64,000 nucleotides of DNA. It comes from Skermania piniformis. GTDB taxonomy: Bacteria; Actinomycetota; Actinomycetes; Mycobacteriales; Mycobacteriaceae. Location: contig NZ_CP079105.1 of the NCBI RefSeq assembly GCF_019285775.1, forward strand, positions 3,356,603 through 3,420,602. Direction: 5' to 3'. Positions 53,648-62,357 of this stretch are shown here, in pieces; position 1 is the first letter of the stretch; each line of letters begins with the position of its first letter. Under the pieces are notes generated by a model that was not told the origin of the DNA, did no database searches, and saw only the letters and a list, made by a program, of their open reading frames with translations. The translations under genes and the position numbers were made by a program.

Positions 53648-54262
53648 GTGGGACGTAGGCGCGGCTGGGGCGGTACCCCACCGGCGGGCGACGCCGAGGC
53701 AACGCAACGGATCGTCGCGGCGGCGGTCGACCTGATCGACCGCACCGGCGCGGCGATCAGCATCGCGCAGGTGGCGGAGTCGCTCGGGGTGATCCGGCAG
53801 ACCGTCTATCGCTACTTCCCGACCGCCGCCGACCTGATGCGCGCCGCCGCGATCGCCTCGGTCGACGGCTTCCTCGACGCACTCACCGCGCATCTGGCCG
53901 GGATCGACGATCCGGCCGAAGCCATGACCGAGGGCGTCATCTTCACGCTGCGCGAGGTCCCCCGGCGGCCGCAGTTGGGCTTGCTGCTGGAGGGGACCGC
54001 GTCCCGCGCCGACGAATTCTTGTCGCCGGACGCGCTGGCCTTCGGCATGGCCATGATCACCCGGTACGACGTCGACTGGGTCCGGCACGGCTACGACGAC
54101 GAGGCGCTGCACGAGCTGGTGGAACACAGCCTGCGCACCATGCAGTCGTTGGTCGTCTCCCCCGGCAATCCACCCCGCAACGACGATCAGTTGCGCCGCT
54201 ACCTCCGCCGCTGGCTGGGCACCGCGATCACCGCGCAGGCAGAAATCGGCATCCGGGCGTGA
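53648..54262 (+). CDS. TetR-family transcriptional regulator
   Basis: 204 aa. HTH: ATQRIVAAAVDLIDRTGAAI, SLGVIRQTVYRYFPTAADLM. Ligand domain with PRRPQLGLLLEGTASR. GTG start; AAAGGA lies a few bases upstream. Divergent from the PF10118/membrane-protein operon, which it very likely represses through the 30-bp inverted repeat. Convergent with the FecCD genes. Confidence 0.9.
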   Translation: MGRRRGWGGTPPAGDAEATQRIVAAAVDLIDRTGAAISIAQVAESLGVIRQTVYRYFPTAADLMRAAAIASVDGFLDALTAHLAGIDDPAEAMTEGVIFTLREVPRRPQLGLLLEGTASRADEFLSPDALAFGMAMITRYDVDWVRHGYDDEALHELVEHSLRTMQSLVVSPGNPPRNDDQLRRYLRRWLGTAITAQAEIGIRA

Positions 54263-54322
54263 ACCGGACTCTCGACTCGGCCGCCGAGGTGTTCTCGGCG
54301 CCGTTTCGGTCTGCGATCGCGA

Positions 54323-55372
54323 TCACCCGGATCCGGCCCGGTTCGCCCGCACCAGCAACCAGAGCAAGAAGATCGCGCCGAACGCCGAGGTGACGATCCC
54401 GACCGGGAACTCCACCGGGAACATCGTCTGCGCGACGATGTCGCTGCCGAGCACGAGGATCACACCGACCAGGGCCGATCCGACGACCGGCTCGCCGGCG
54501 ACCCGATAGCCGCGGCGCGCGATCTGCGGTGCGGCCAGCGCGACGAAGGCGATCGGTCCCGCCGCGGCCGTGGCGAACGAGGCGAGCAACACCGCCGCGA
54601 ACAGGATCACCGCTTGCCGCGAGTGCAGCCGGACGCCGAGCGAGCGGGCCGGGTCGTCACCGAGCCGGAGGACCGCCGACGTCGGCACCGACCACAGCGC
54701 CAAGCCGGTCGCGACGACGAAACCGACGGCAAGCGGCCGGATCTCGGACCAGTCGGACAGCGCGAGCGATCCGCTCAACCAGCGCAACGCGGTGCCCACA
54801 TCGGTGATCGCAGCGCGCACCAGCAGCCAGTTGACGAGCGCGAGCAGCATCGCGTTGATGCCGATTCCGATCAGCACCAGCCGCAACCGGTCCACGCCGG
54901 CTCGCCAGCCGAGCAGATACACCGCCACCGCCGTGATCAGTCCCCCGGCCAGCGCGGCGGCCGGTGTACCCAGCGATGCGCCCGCCCCGGCACCACCGAA
55001 CGCCAACAGCGCGACCGCGCCCAGGCTTGCTCCGGCGGTGACACCGAGGATGTCCGGGCCGGCGAGCGGGTTACGCAACGTCGACTGGGTGAGCGCGCCG
55101 GCGATGCCGAGCGCGGCACCGACCAGGATGCCGAGCACCGCGCGCGGCAACCGGAGCTCGACGACGACGAACCGCTCGGCCCCGGTTCCGCCACCGGCGA
55201 GAACCTCGAGCACCTGGGCCGGCGACACCGGGTAGTCCCCGCGGCCGACCGCGAGACAGAACAATCCGAACCCGGCCACCGCCAACAGCACGTGGCGAGC
55301 GAGCACCGCCGGCCGGAGCGCAGCCGACACCGGCCCGACCCGAACCGCCAGCACAGCCGTCCCGCCGCTCAC
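54323..55372 (-). CDS. FecCD-type iron-siderophore ABC permease (second)
   Basis: 349 aa, about ten helices. ELRLPRAVLGILVGAALGIA is the conserved entry segment, followed by QSTLRNPLAGPDILGVTAGA; RSLGVRLHSRQAVI is the ATPase-coupling helix region. Forms the membrane channel with the gene just upstream for ferric siderophore import. GTG at 55372 overlaps that gene's stop (GTGA). No ATPase gene follows: the next gene is a convergent TetR. Confidence 0.92.
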   Translation of the reverse strand: MSGGTAVLAVRVGPVSAALRPAVLARHVLLAVAGFGLFCLAVGRGDYPVSPAQVLEVLAGGGTGAERFVVVELRLPRAVLGILVGAALGIAGALTQSTLRNPLAGPDILGVTAGASLGAVALLAFGGAGAGASLGTPAAALAGGLITAVAVYLLGWRAGVDRLRLVLIGIGINAMLLALVNWLLVRAAITDVGTALRWLSGSLALSDWSEIRPLAVGFVVATGLALWSVPTSAVLRLGDDPARSLGVRLHSRQAVILFAAVLLASFATAAAGPIAFVALAAPQIARRGYRVAGEPVVGSALVGVILVLGSDIVAQTMFPVEFPVGIVTSAFGAIFLLWLLVRANRAGSG

Positions 55373-56376
55373 AGCGCGACCGGAACGCGCCGGCGGACCA
55401 CGGCGACGAAGAATGCCCCGCCCAGCACGGCCAGCACGATTCCGACCTGCAGCTCGCCCGGCCGGGCAGCGATGCGCCCGAGCACGTCGGCGCCGAGCAG
55501 CAGTACCGCGCCGAGCAGAGCCGAAGCCGGAATCAGCCAGCGATAGTCGGGGCCGGTGACCGTCCGGGCCAGGTGCGGCACGATCAACCCGAGAAAAGCG
55601 ATCGGCCCGCACGCCGCCGTCGCTGCGCCGGCCAGCAGGGTGACGGCGGCCAAGCCGCCGAGCCGCTGCAACCCGACCCGGGCGCCGAGCGAACGTGCGA
55701 CGTCGGTGCCGAGCCCGAGCAGGTTCAGCGCCGGAGCTCCGGCGGCGGCGAGCACGAACCCGACCAGCAGGAACGGCGCCACCTGCCCGACGACCTCGAG
55801 ATCGCGCCCGGCCACCGAACCGACCACCCAGAACCGGTAGAGGTCCATCGTGGCGGTGTCGCCGAGCACGATCGCGCTGGTCACCGCCTGGAGCAGGAAG
55901 GTCACCGCCAGCCCGGTCAGGGCCAGGTTCAGCGGGCCGGCCGCGGTGGTGGTGGTGGTGGTGGTCGATCCCACAGCGAACACGACGAGCCCGGCCAGCA
56001 ATGCGCCGAGTAGCGCCGACCAGATGTAGCTCCCCGGGTCGGTCCATCCGAGCGGACCGATGGCGACCACGACCAGTAGTGCCGCGCCGGCGTTGATACC
56101 CAGCAGTCCGGGATCGGCGAGCGGGTTGCGGGTGTGCCCCTGAATCACCGCCCCGGCGACGCCGAGCGCCGCGCCGGCGACGACGCCCAGCACGGTACGC
56201 GGCACCCGCAGCTGCCGAACTATCTCGTCGGCCGGCGTTGCGGTGGCGCCGAAAAGGGCGTGCCATACCTCGGCCGGTGATGTCGGCCGGGCACCGATGC
56301 CGACGCTCAGCACCGCCCCGATCCCGAGCAGCAGCACCAGCACCGCCAGACCGGTGAGCCGCCGACGGCCGGTCAT
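55369..56376 (-). CDS. FecCD-type iron-siderophore ABC permease (first)
   Basis: 335 aa, about nine to ten helices. QLRVPRTVLGVVAGAALGVA and HTRNPLADPGLLGINAGAAL mark the family; RSLGARVGLQRLGG the coupling region. A run of seven Thr, encoded by (GGT/ACC)7, lies after FAVGS in a predicted loop. ATG at 56376, 4 bp after the binding-protein stop. Confidence 0.92.
   Translation of the reverse strand: MTGRRRLTGLAVLVLLLGIGAVLSVGIGARPTSPAEVWHALFGATATPADEIVRQLRVPRTVLGVVAGAALGVAGAVIQGHTRNPLADPGLLGINAGAALLVVVAIGPLGWTDPGSYIWSALLGALLAGLVVFAVGSTTTTTTTAAGPLNLALTGLAVTFLLQAVTSAIVLGDTATMDLYRFWVVGSVAGRDLEVVGQVAPFLLVGFVLAAAGAPALNLLGLGTDVARSLGARVGLQRLGGLAAVTLLAGAATAACGPIAFLGLIVPHLARTVTGPDYRWLIPASALLGAVLLLGADVLGRIAARPGELQVGIVLAVLGGAFFVAVVRRRVPVAL
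55945..55965. repeat. (GGT)7 trinucleotide run in the first FecCD gene
   Basis: Seven uninterrupted GGT triplets on the forward strand, encoding seven consecutive Thr on the reverse strand. Length changes would stay in frame. Confidence 0.9.
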
Positions 56377-56380
56377 GTGG

Positions 56381-57436
56381 TTACCGGACCTTGGCCGCCG
56401 CCGGCGCCAGCAGATCGAGGGCGAACGGCACCGAGTACACGCTCGGGTAGCTGAACGCCGCCGCGTTGTCGTTGTCCAGGTACAGCACCGCGCCGGATTG
56501 CACCGCGGGCAACGCCGCCCAACCGGGCACCTTGTCGTAGGCCGGGGGCCCACCGACCAACGGCCAGGCCAGCAGCAGGTCCGCCGCCAGATCGCCGACC
56601 CGCTCGTTCGAGATCATCACCCGGCCCATCCCGTTTGCCGGGATCGCTCGCAGCTGTGGACTCATCCCCAGTCCGACCTCGCTCAGCAGCCGAGTCGCCG
56701 GGTCGGTCGCCGAGACGACCGCATAGATCTGATTGTCCAGCCCCAGCTGGGTGAAGTCGGCGGTCTTGCCCTCGATCGCCGGATGATCCCGGGTGAACCG
56801 GTCGATCTTCGCGTCCACCTCGTCGATCAGCGATCGGGCCTGATCCTGGCGACCGAAGATCTCCCCCGCGGTGGTCGTGATCTGCTGCCAGGTGTCCATG
56901 ACCGAGTCGGTGGCGATCACCGGAATCGTCGGCGCCAGCTTCGACAACTTGTCGTAGATCGCACGATCGCCGACATAGCCGGCCAGGATCAGGTCCGGCT
57001 GGTACGCGGCCAGCTCCTCGACGTTCACCTGTTGCAGGCTCGGCACCGCGTGCACCTCGCTGACATGCTCCGGGGTCCAGGCGAAGCGGTTGTACTTTCC
57101 GCCGAAGCCCTGCTGCACATATTCCGCGGTGATCGGCACATCGAGTGCGATCAGGGTGTCGGTCCAGCTACCGAGCAGCGTGATCACCCGCGTCGGCCGG
57201 CTCGGAATCACCGTGGCGCCGTACTGGTGCTGCACCGTGAGCACTCCGCCGGACTCGGCCGCCGTGGACACGGCCGGCACAGCGACGGACGCCGCGGAGC
57301 CGTCGGTGGGTGAGCCGCCGGCTGTCGAGTCGCCGGCGAGGTCCGTCGACGCGCACCCGGCCACGAGTGCGCACAACGCCAGAAAGGCAACCAGCAATCT
57401 CGACGCAAATCTGGGCACGGATCTTCTCCCGATCAT
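56381..57436 (-). CDS. Ferric-siderophore-binding lipoprotein (ABC substrate-binding protein)
   Basis: 351 aa. Signal peptide with lipobox LVAGC (Cys28), then a low-complexity linker, then a PBP_type III fold: PTRVITLLGSWTDTLIALDV, PSLQQVNVEELAAYQPDLIL, LLLAWPLVGG. Captures the iron complex outside the membrane for the two FecCD permeases downstream. The ATG at 57436 sits at the edge of an IdeR-like box whose TAGGCT is six bases before it, implying a leaderless, iron-repressed transcript. Start of the uptake operon. Confidence 0.92.
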   Translation of the reverse strand: MIGRRSVPRFASRLLVAFLALCALVAGCASTDLAGDSTAGGSPTDGSAASVAVPAVSTAAESGGVLTVQHQYGATVIPSRPTRVITLLGSWTDTLIALDVPITAEYVQQGFGGKYNRFAWTPEHVSEVHAVPSLQQVNVEELAAYQPDLILAGYVGDRAIYDKLSKLAPTIPVIATDSVMDTWQQITTTAGEIFGRQDQARSLIDEVDAKIDRFTRDHPAIEGKTADFTQLGLDNQIYAVVSATDPATRLLSEVGLGMSPQLRAIPANGMGRVMISNERVGDLAADLLLAWPLVGGPPAYDKVPGWAALPAVQSGAVLYLDNDNAAAFSYPSVYSVPFALDLLAPAAAKVR

Positions 57437-57454
57437 CAGGTGAGCCTAACCTTG
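57436..57454 (-). promoter_or_regulatory. IdeR/DtxR-like iron box at the binding-lipoprotein start
   Basis: Reverse strand CAAGGTTAGGCTCACCTGA matches 15 of 19 positions of the consensus TTAGGTTAGGCTAACCTAA. It contains TAGGCT, a -10-like hexamer six bases before the start codon, so repressor binding would block transcription directly. Confidence 0.7.
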
Positions 57455-57501
57455 GTTGGATGCCGTACCTAATCGGCACCTTGCATCCGCATCGGGCATA
57501 G

Positions 57502-57520
57502 TTTGGTTAGCGTGCCCTAA
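57502..57520. promoter_or_regulatory. IdeR/DtxR-like iron box, central
   Basis: TTTGGTTAGCGTGCCCTAA matches 14 of 19 consensus positions. It lies midway between the uptake operon and the biosynthesis operon. Confidence 0.6.
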
Positions 57521-57524
57521 TTTA

Positions 57525-57543
57525 TTAGCCTATGCTAACTCCA
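57525..57543 (+). promoter_or_regulatory. IdeR/DtxR-like iron box at the biosynthesis operon start
   Basis: TTAGCCTATGCTAACTCCA matches 13 of 19 consensus positions. It contains TATGCT, a -10-like hexamer six bases before the ATG at 57543, mirroring the uptake side. Confidence 0.6.
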
Positions 57544-58253
57544 TGCTCGGGTCGGTGGGAGATATTCAGATGGAGACTCGTCCGGAAACGGAGAGCGGCA
57601 ACATAACCGAGAACGACAGCGGATATCTGCGATACCCGCTGTGGTCCAGACCGATGGACGCCGAACGCGATACCGCGATCGTGCACCGATGGCTGCGCCA
57701 TCCCAAGGCCGAGTACTGGGACATGCTCGACGCCACGCCCGCCGACGTGCGGAAGCTGATCGACGACAGCTTCGGCGGTCCGCAGCCGGGCGGCCATTTC
57801 GGCTTGCGCATGGGCTATTTCGCCGGCACCCCACAATTCCTCTTCGAGCTGTACCACCCGCCGACCAGCGATCTGGGCCGGCCCGGCACCGGATACTCCT
57901 ATCGGCCGGGCGATCTCGGGATGCACCTACTCGTCGCCCCGACCGACCGGAAGCTACCCGGATTCACCGGCAGCGTGATGCTGCACATCATCCGCACGGC
58001 TTTCTTCGAGGTCGGCGCCCGGCGCGTGGTCGTGGAACCCGACGTCCGAAATCTGGAAGTGCAGCGGCTCAACGCTGCCGTCGGCTTTCGGGTCGCCGGC
58101 GACTATCCGGTGGCGCAGAAGATCGCCCGGCTCAGCTACTGCACCCGCGCCGACTTCCTCCGCGACACCGATCACGGCCGAACCCTGGCCGACGCCGATC
58201 GCGTTCCGGCCGAATCCGATCCGGCCGAATCGCACGGAGTCGCGGATGCCTGA
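57543..58253 (+). CDS. GNAT-family siderophore acyltransferase (IucB/RhbD-like)
   Basis: 236 aa. Acetyltransf_8-type fold of siderophore N-acyltransferases: [12 protein letters not shown] (substrate loop), [20 protein letters not shown], and [20 protein letters not shown] (acyl-CoA helix and exit). Expected to acylate a hydroxylamine or amine for the downstream NIS synthetase. ATG 57543 is preferred because a -10-like TATGCT and iron box precede it as at the opposite gene; ATG 57570 with GGGAGA upstream is the alternative. Overlaps the next gene by 8 bp. Confidence 0.88.
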   Translation: MLGSVGDIQMETRPETESGNITENDSGYLRYPLWSRPMDAERDTAIVHRWLRHPKAEYWDMLDATPADVRKLIDDSFGGPQPGGHFGLRMGYFAGTPQFLFELYHPPTSDLGRPGTGYSYRPGDLGMHLLVAPTDRKLPGFTGSVMLHIIRTAFFEVGARRVVVEPDVRNLEVQRLNAAVGFRVAGDYPVAQKIARLSYCTRADFLRDTDHGRTLADADRVPAESDPAESHGVADA

Positions 58254-60057
58254 GCCGACCGCGGTTGCCACCCGGACGTCCTCCTGGCAGATCTACCGCC
58301 GCCGGATGGCCCGGAAAATCCTGTCCGAGTTCTGTCACGAACGTTTCCTCCGGCCGATCGAGCTCGCGCCCGGCGAGTACCTGGTGCACTCCGACGACCG
58401 GCGGACCGAATACCGTTTCCGAGCCGAGATTCTCGCCTTGGACAGCTGGAACATCGACGAGACGTCGCTCCGCCGGATCAGCGACGGGGTGCCGTCCGAG
58501 GTGGACCCGGTCGACCTGGTGGCCGACGTCAGCGACGCGCTCGGCATCCCCCGCGAGGCGGTGCCGGAATACCTCGAAGAACTGATCAACACCCTGTCGG
58601 TCGGCGCCGACCGCGCCCGATCACGCCCGCTGGCAGTCGGCGACCTGGCCCGCGCCGACTTCCAGACGATCGAAGCGACGATGACCGAAGGTCATCCGTG
58701 CATCGTCGCCAACGCCGGCCGGCTCGGTTTCGGCACCGACGACATCGCCCGCTACGCACCGGAAAACGGTGCCCGGCTGCCGCTGATCTGGGTCGCCGTG
58801 CGGCGCGACCACTGTGACTTCGCCGCAATGCCCGGCGTGGACTACCCAGGCCTTATCAGCACCGAACTCGATGCCACCACGCTGACCGAATTCGACGAGA
58901 TCCTCACCAGCCGTGGGCTACACGCGGACGATTACTACTACATGCCGACCCATCCGTGGCAGTGGGACGCCAAGGTGTCCCGGATCCACGCGATCGATCT
59001 CGCCGAACAACGGATCGTTGCGCTCGGGCCCGCACCGGATCTCTATCAACCCCAACAATCCATCCGCACCCTGTTCAACACCAGCCACCCGACGCGCAAC
59101 TACGTCAAGCTCGCACTGTCGATCGTCAACATGGGGTTCACCCGCGGCATGTCCGCGGACTACATGCGCACCACGCCGGCGATCAACGCGTGGGTGCGAT
59201 GCCAGGTGGCGGGCGACCGCTACCTGGAGTCGATCGGGTTCACCATCCTCTACGAGGTCGCCGCGATCGGTTACCGGGATGCCACACTGACCCGGCTCAC
59301 CCGGCCCGGGTCGGAGTACCGCAAGCTGCTCTCCGCACTGTGGCGGGAGAGCCCGGCAGCGCGGGTGGGTCCGCAGGAACAGCTGACCACGATGGCAGCC
59401 TTGCTGCACATCGACCACGACGGCGCGCCGCTGGTCGCAGCGTTCATCCGGCGATCCGGGATTGCGGTGCGCGACTGGATCGATCGCTATCTGCGGAGCT
59501 ACCTGCACCCGATCATCTACCTGCTGTACCGCTACGAGCTCAAGTTCTCCCCGCACGGCGAGAACCTCATCCTGGTGCTCGACGCCGGGGTTCCGGTCCG
59601 CGCCTTCCTCAAGGACATCGGCGAAGAGGTCTCGTTCTTCGGCGATCCGGCCGCGATACCGAAATCCGCGCAGCGGGCGGTGGGCGAGGCCGCCGACGAC
59701 ATCCGCAACCTGGGCGTGCTGTCCGACGTGTTCGACGACTTCCTCCGGCATCTCGCGGCGATCCTGCACTCGAGTGGCCTGATACCCGACGACGAGTTCT
59801 GGAAGCTGGTCGCGGACAGCATCATCGAATTCCAGCACGAACACCGCGAGCTGGCCGACCGGTTCGAACGGTGGGATCTGTTCGCCCCGACGTTCAAGGC
59901 GATCCACCTCAATCAGCTCCAGCTCGGCAACAACCGTCGCATGGTGAACCTCGGTGACTCCTACGCCACGCTGGTCGACCAGGCACACGAGCTGACGAAT
60001 CCGATTGCCGCGTATCGACCGGTGCCGGCCGACCGATCCGCCGCGGTACCGCAATGA
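58246..60057 (+). CDS. IucA/IucC-family NIS siderophore synthetase
   Basis: 603 aa NRPS-independent siderophore synthetase condensing a carboxylate (citrate or similar) with an amine or hydroxylamine by adenylation. [48 protein letters not shown] (ATP-binding core), [12 protein letters not shown], and a C-terminal FhuF-like domain with [30 protein letters not shown]. Full length. Overlaps its neighbours by 8 bp (ATGCCTGA) and 4 bp (ATGA), so production of all operon enzymes is coupled. Product structure cannot be predicted from sequence. Confidence 0.95.
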   Translation: MPEPTAVATRTSSWQIYRRRMARKILSEFCHERFLRPIELAPGEYLVHSDDRRTEYRFRAEILALDSWNIDETSLRRISDGVPSEVDPVDLVADVSDALGIPREAVPEYLEELINTLSVGADRARSRPLAVGDLARADFQTIEATMTEGHPCIVANAGRLGFGTDDIARYAPENGARLPLIWVAVRRDHCDFAAMPGVDYPGLISTELDATTLTEFDEILTSRGLHADDYYYMPTHPWQWDAKVSRIHAIDLAEQRIVALGPAPDLYQPQQSIRTLFNTSHPTRNYVKLALSIVNMGFTRGMSADYMRTTPAINAWVRCQVAGDRYLESIGFTILYEVAAIGYRDATLTRLTRPGSEYRKLLSALWRESPAARVGPQEQLTTMAALLHIDHDGAPLVAAFIRRSGIAVRDWIDRYLRSYLHPIIYLLYRYELKFSPHGENLILVLDAGVPVRAFLKDIGEEVSFFGDPAAIPKSAQRAVGEAADDIRNLGVLSDVFDDFLRHLAAILHSSGLIPDDEFWKLVADSIIEFQHEHRELADRFERWDLFAPTFKAIHLNQLQLGNNRRMVNLGDSYATLVDQAHELTNPIAAYRPVPADRSAAVPQ

Positions 60058-62357
60058 CCGACGCCACCGCGGACCGCCCGCGGATCGAGATCATCCGGGA
60101 TCACTGGGGTATTCCGCACATCACCGCGGACAGCGCCCGGCACGCACTGTACGGGCAGGGTTATGCGACCGGAATCGACCGGGCCTGGCAGCTGGAGTTC
60201 CTCCGCTTACGCGCCGAGGGACGTACCGCCGAAATCTTCGGCCGGACCGCGGTCGGCTGGGACGAGTTCGCGCGCCGCACCCGGCTCGACCGCGCCGCCC
60301 GGCGAATCTACGCGGCATCGTCGCCGCGCACCCGCGATCTGGTCCGCGCTTACGCGGACGGGGTGAGCGCCACCCTGGCCACGGCGGATGCGCCGGAACT
60401 GACCGAGTTCGAGCACCGCCCGGCGCCCTGGCAGCCGTGGACGCCGATCGCCGTCTTCCTGGTCCACCACATCATGTTCGGTCGGATGTTCGCCAAACTG
60501 TGGCGCTGGCACGCCGGCCGGGTCCTGGGCGGCGCCGCGCTGACCCTGTTCGACTTCGAGGGCGCCGACGAGGCTCGACCGAGCGCGCCGGCGGTGCCGG
60601 ACGACGCCTTCCTCGCGGAGGTCTTCGGCGCGCTGCCGGAGGGCACCACATTCGGTACCGCCACATCGGGTACGGCGCTGGACCAGCCGTCGTCCGGCAG
60701 CAATGCCTGGGCGGTCGCGCCGCACCGGACTGCCACCGGTGCCGCCCTGATCGCCGGCGATCCGCACCGGTTCCTCGAGCTGCCCGGCATCTATCAGCAG
60801 GTCCAGCTCGCATCCCCGGATTTCGACGTGGTCGGATTCGCGTTCGCCGGCGTTCCCGGGGTACCACACTTCGGGCATGCCGGACCGGTCGCGTGGGGCA
60901 TCACCAACGCGATGGCCGACTACCAGGATCTCTACCTCGAACAGCTCACCCGGACCGATCCGGGCGTCACGGCGCGCACCCCGGACGGCCGATGCCCGGC
61001 CACGGTCGAAACCGACGAGATCCGGGTGCGCGGCGCCGCCCCGGTGCGGATCGAGTTGATCACCACCGACAACGGACCGGTCGTGTTCGGCGGCCCCGAC
61101 GCGTCGTTCGCGCTCAGCCTGCGCAGCCCCATGCTCGACGATCCGGCTACGACCTTCGACGCCGTGATCGACCTGTTGTATGCCACCTCCGCCGCCGATG
61201 TCGAACGCGCACTGCACACCTGGGTCGAACCGGTCAACCGGATCGTCGTCGCCGATGCCGGCGGCGCGGTCACCCGGCACGTCGCCGGGCGGGTGCCGGA
61301 CCGGGCGCCGGAGAACCACTGGCTGCCGGTGCCCGGTTGGGACGCCCGCTTCCGCTGGCGCGGCTACATCCGGCCGACCGTGTCGGACGATACCTTCGAC
61401 GCCGCCGTGACCGACTTCGCGGTGATCGCCAACCAGCGGATCACCGAACCGGCCGCACTGCAGTTCCCCGCCGAGGAGTGCGCACCGTCGTTCCGCGCCG
61501 ACCGGATCACCGAGCGGCTCGGCGCCGACGCTGCGGTCACCGTGGACGACTGCGCCGATATCCATCGTGACGTGGTGCTTTCCCAGGCCACCGCGCTGCA
61601 GGCGACCCTGGCCGGACTCACCGGACTGAGCCGGCGGGCAGACGAGATCCGTCGTCGGATCGTCGGGTGGGACCGCACCATGGCCGCCGACAGCACCGAC
61701 GCCTACCTGTTCGCTGCGGTCCGCTCCGCCCTGGTAATCGGCCTCAGCGCCGATCCGGGGTTGTCCGGGCTGACCGGACCGCACCCGCTGCCGCCGACCT
61801 TCGATCCCTGGTTCGTCCCGACCACCCGGATCGCCGCCGGACTGACCGCGGTGCTCGCCCGCGCGCCCGGACTGGGGATCGACGTCGATCGGGCGGCCGC
61901 GGCCGCCCTGGAAGCGGTCGCTGCCGATCTCGGCGATCGAACCCCGCCGGTCTGGTCGAGCGTGCACGTCCTGCATCCGATCCACGGAATCGACCTCGCC
62001 GGCGTCGCAGCGGCCTATCCGGATCTCTCGCAACGCATTCGACCGGACCGATACGGACTCGGCGGTGACGCCGAGTGCGTGTTCGCCAACGCCGCCGCGG
62101 TCGGCAGCTACGTCTGCGTCCTGGGCTCGGCGGCCCGCTACGTCTGGGATCTGTCCGACCGGGATGCCGGCCGGTGGGTGGTGCCGCTCGGCGCCAGCGG
62201 CGACCCCCGATCGCCGAATTTCCAGGATCAGACGCCGATCTGGGCCTGCGGCGAGCTGATCACCATCGTGAGCAACTGGTTCGAGCTGCGGGAACACGCG
62301 GCATCGGTGCAGGTGGTACCGCCACCTGCCGTCGGAGCGACAGGGGGAGAACAGTGA
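60054..62357 (+). CDS. Penicillin-acylase-family Ntn hydrolase in the siderophore operon
   Basis: 767 aa member of the penicillin amidase (S45) family. N-terminal [16 protein letters not shown] is the alpha-chain hallmark; the beta-chain start is expected at Ser216 in [11 protein letters not shown], followed by [40 protein letters not shown] is near the C-terminus. These enzymes self-cleave and hydrolyse amides. No signal peptide is visible, so it is predicted cytoplasmic, unlike the periplasmic PvdQ that trims acylated pyoverdine precursors. Embedded by 4-bp overlaps between NIS synthetase and condensation-domain genes. Confidence 0.9.
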   Translation: MTDATADRPRIEIIRDHWGIPHITADSARHALYGQGYATGIDRAWQLEFLRLRAEGRTAEIFGRTAVGWDEFARRTRLDRAARRIYAASSPRTRDLVRAYADGVSATLATADAPELTEFEHRPAPWQPWTPIAVFLVHHIMFGRMFAKLWRWHAGRVLGGAALTLFDFEGADEARPSAPAVPDDAFLAEVFGALPEGTTFGTATSGTALDQPSSGSNAWAVAPHRTATGAALIAGDPHRFLELPGIYQQVQLASPDFDVVGFAFAGVPGVPHFGHAGPVAWGITNAMADYQDLYLEQLTRTDPGVTARTPDGRCPATVETDEIRVRGAAPVRIELITTDNGPVVFGGPDASFALSLRSPMLDDPATTFDAVIDLLYATSAADVERALHTWVEPVNRIVVADAGGAVTRHVAGRVPDRAPENHWLPVPGWDARFRWRGYIRPTVSDDTFDAAVTDFAVIANQRITEPAALQFPAEECAPSFRADRITERLGADAAVTVDDCADIHRDVVLSQATALQATLAGLTGLSRRADEIRRRIVGWDRTMAADSTDAYLFAAVRSALVIGLSADPGLSGLTGPHPLPPTFDPWFVPTTRIAAGLTAVLARAPGLGIDVDRAAAAALEAVAADLGDRTPPVWSSVHVLHPIHGIDLAGVAAAYPDLSQRIRPDRYGLGGDAECVFANAAAVGSYVCVLGSAARYVWDLSDRDAGRWVVPLGASGDPRSPNFQDQTPIWACGELITIVSNWFELREHAASVQVVPPPAVGATGGEQ

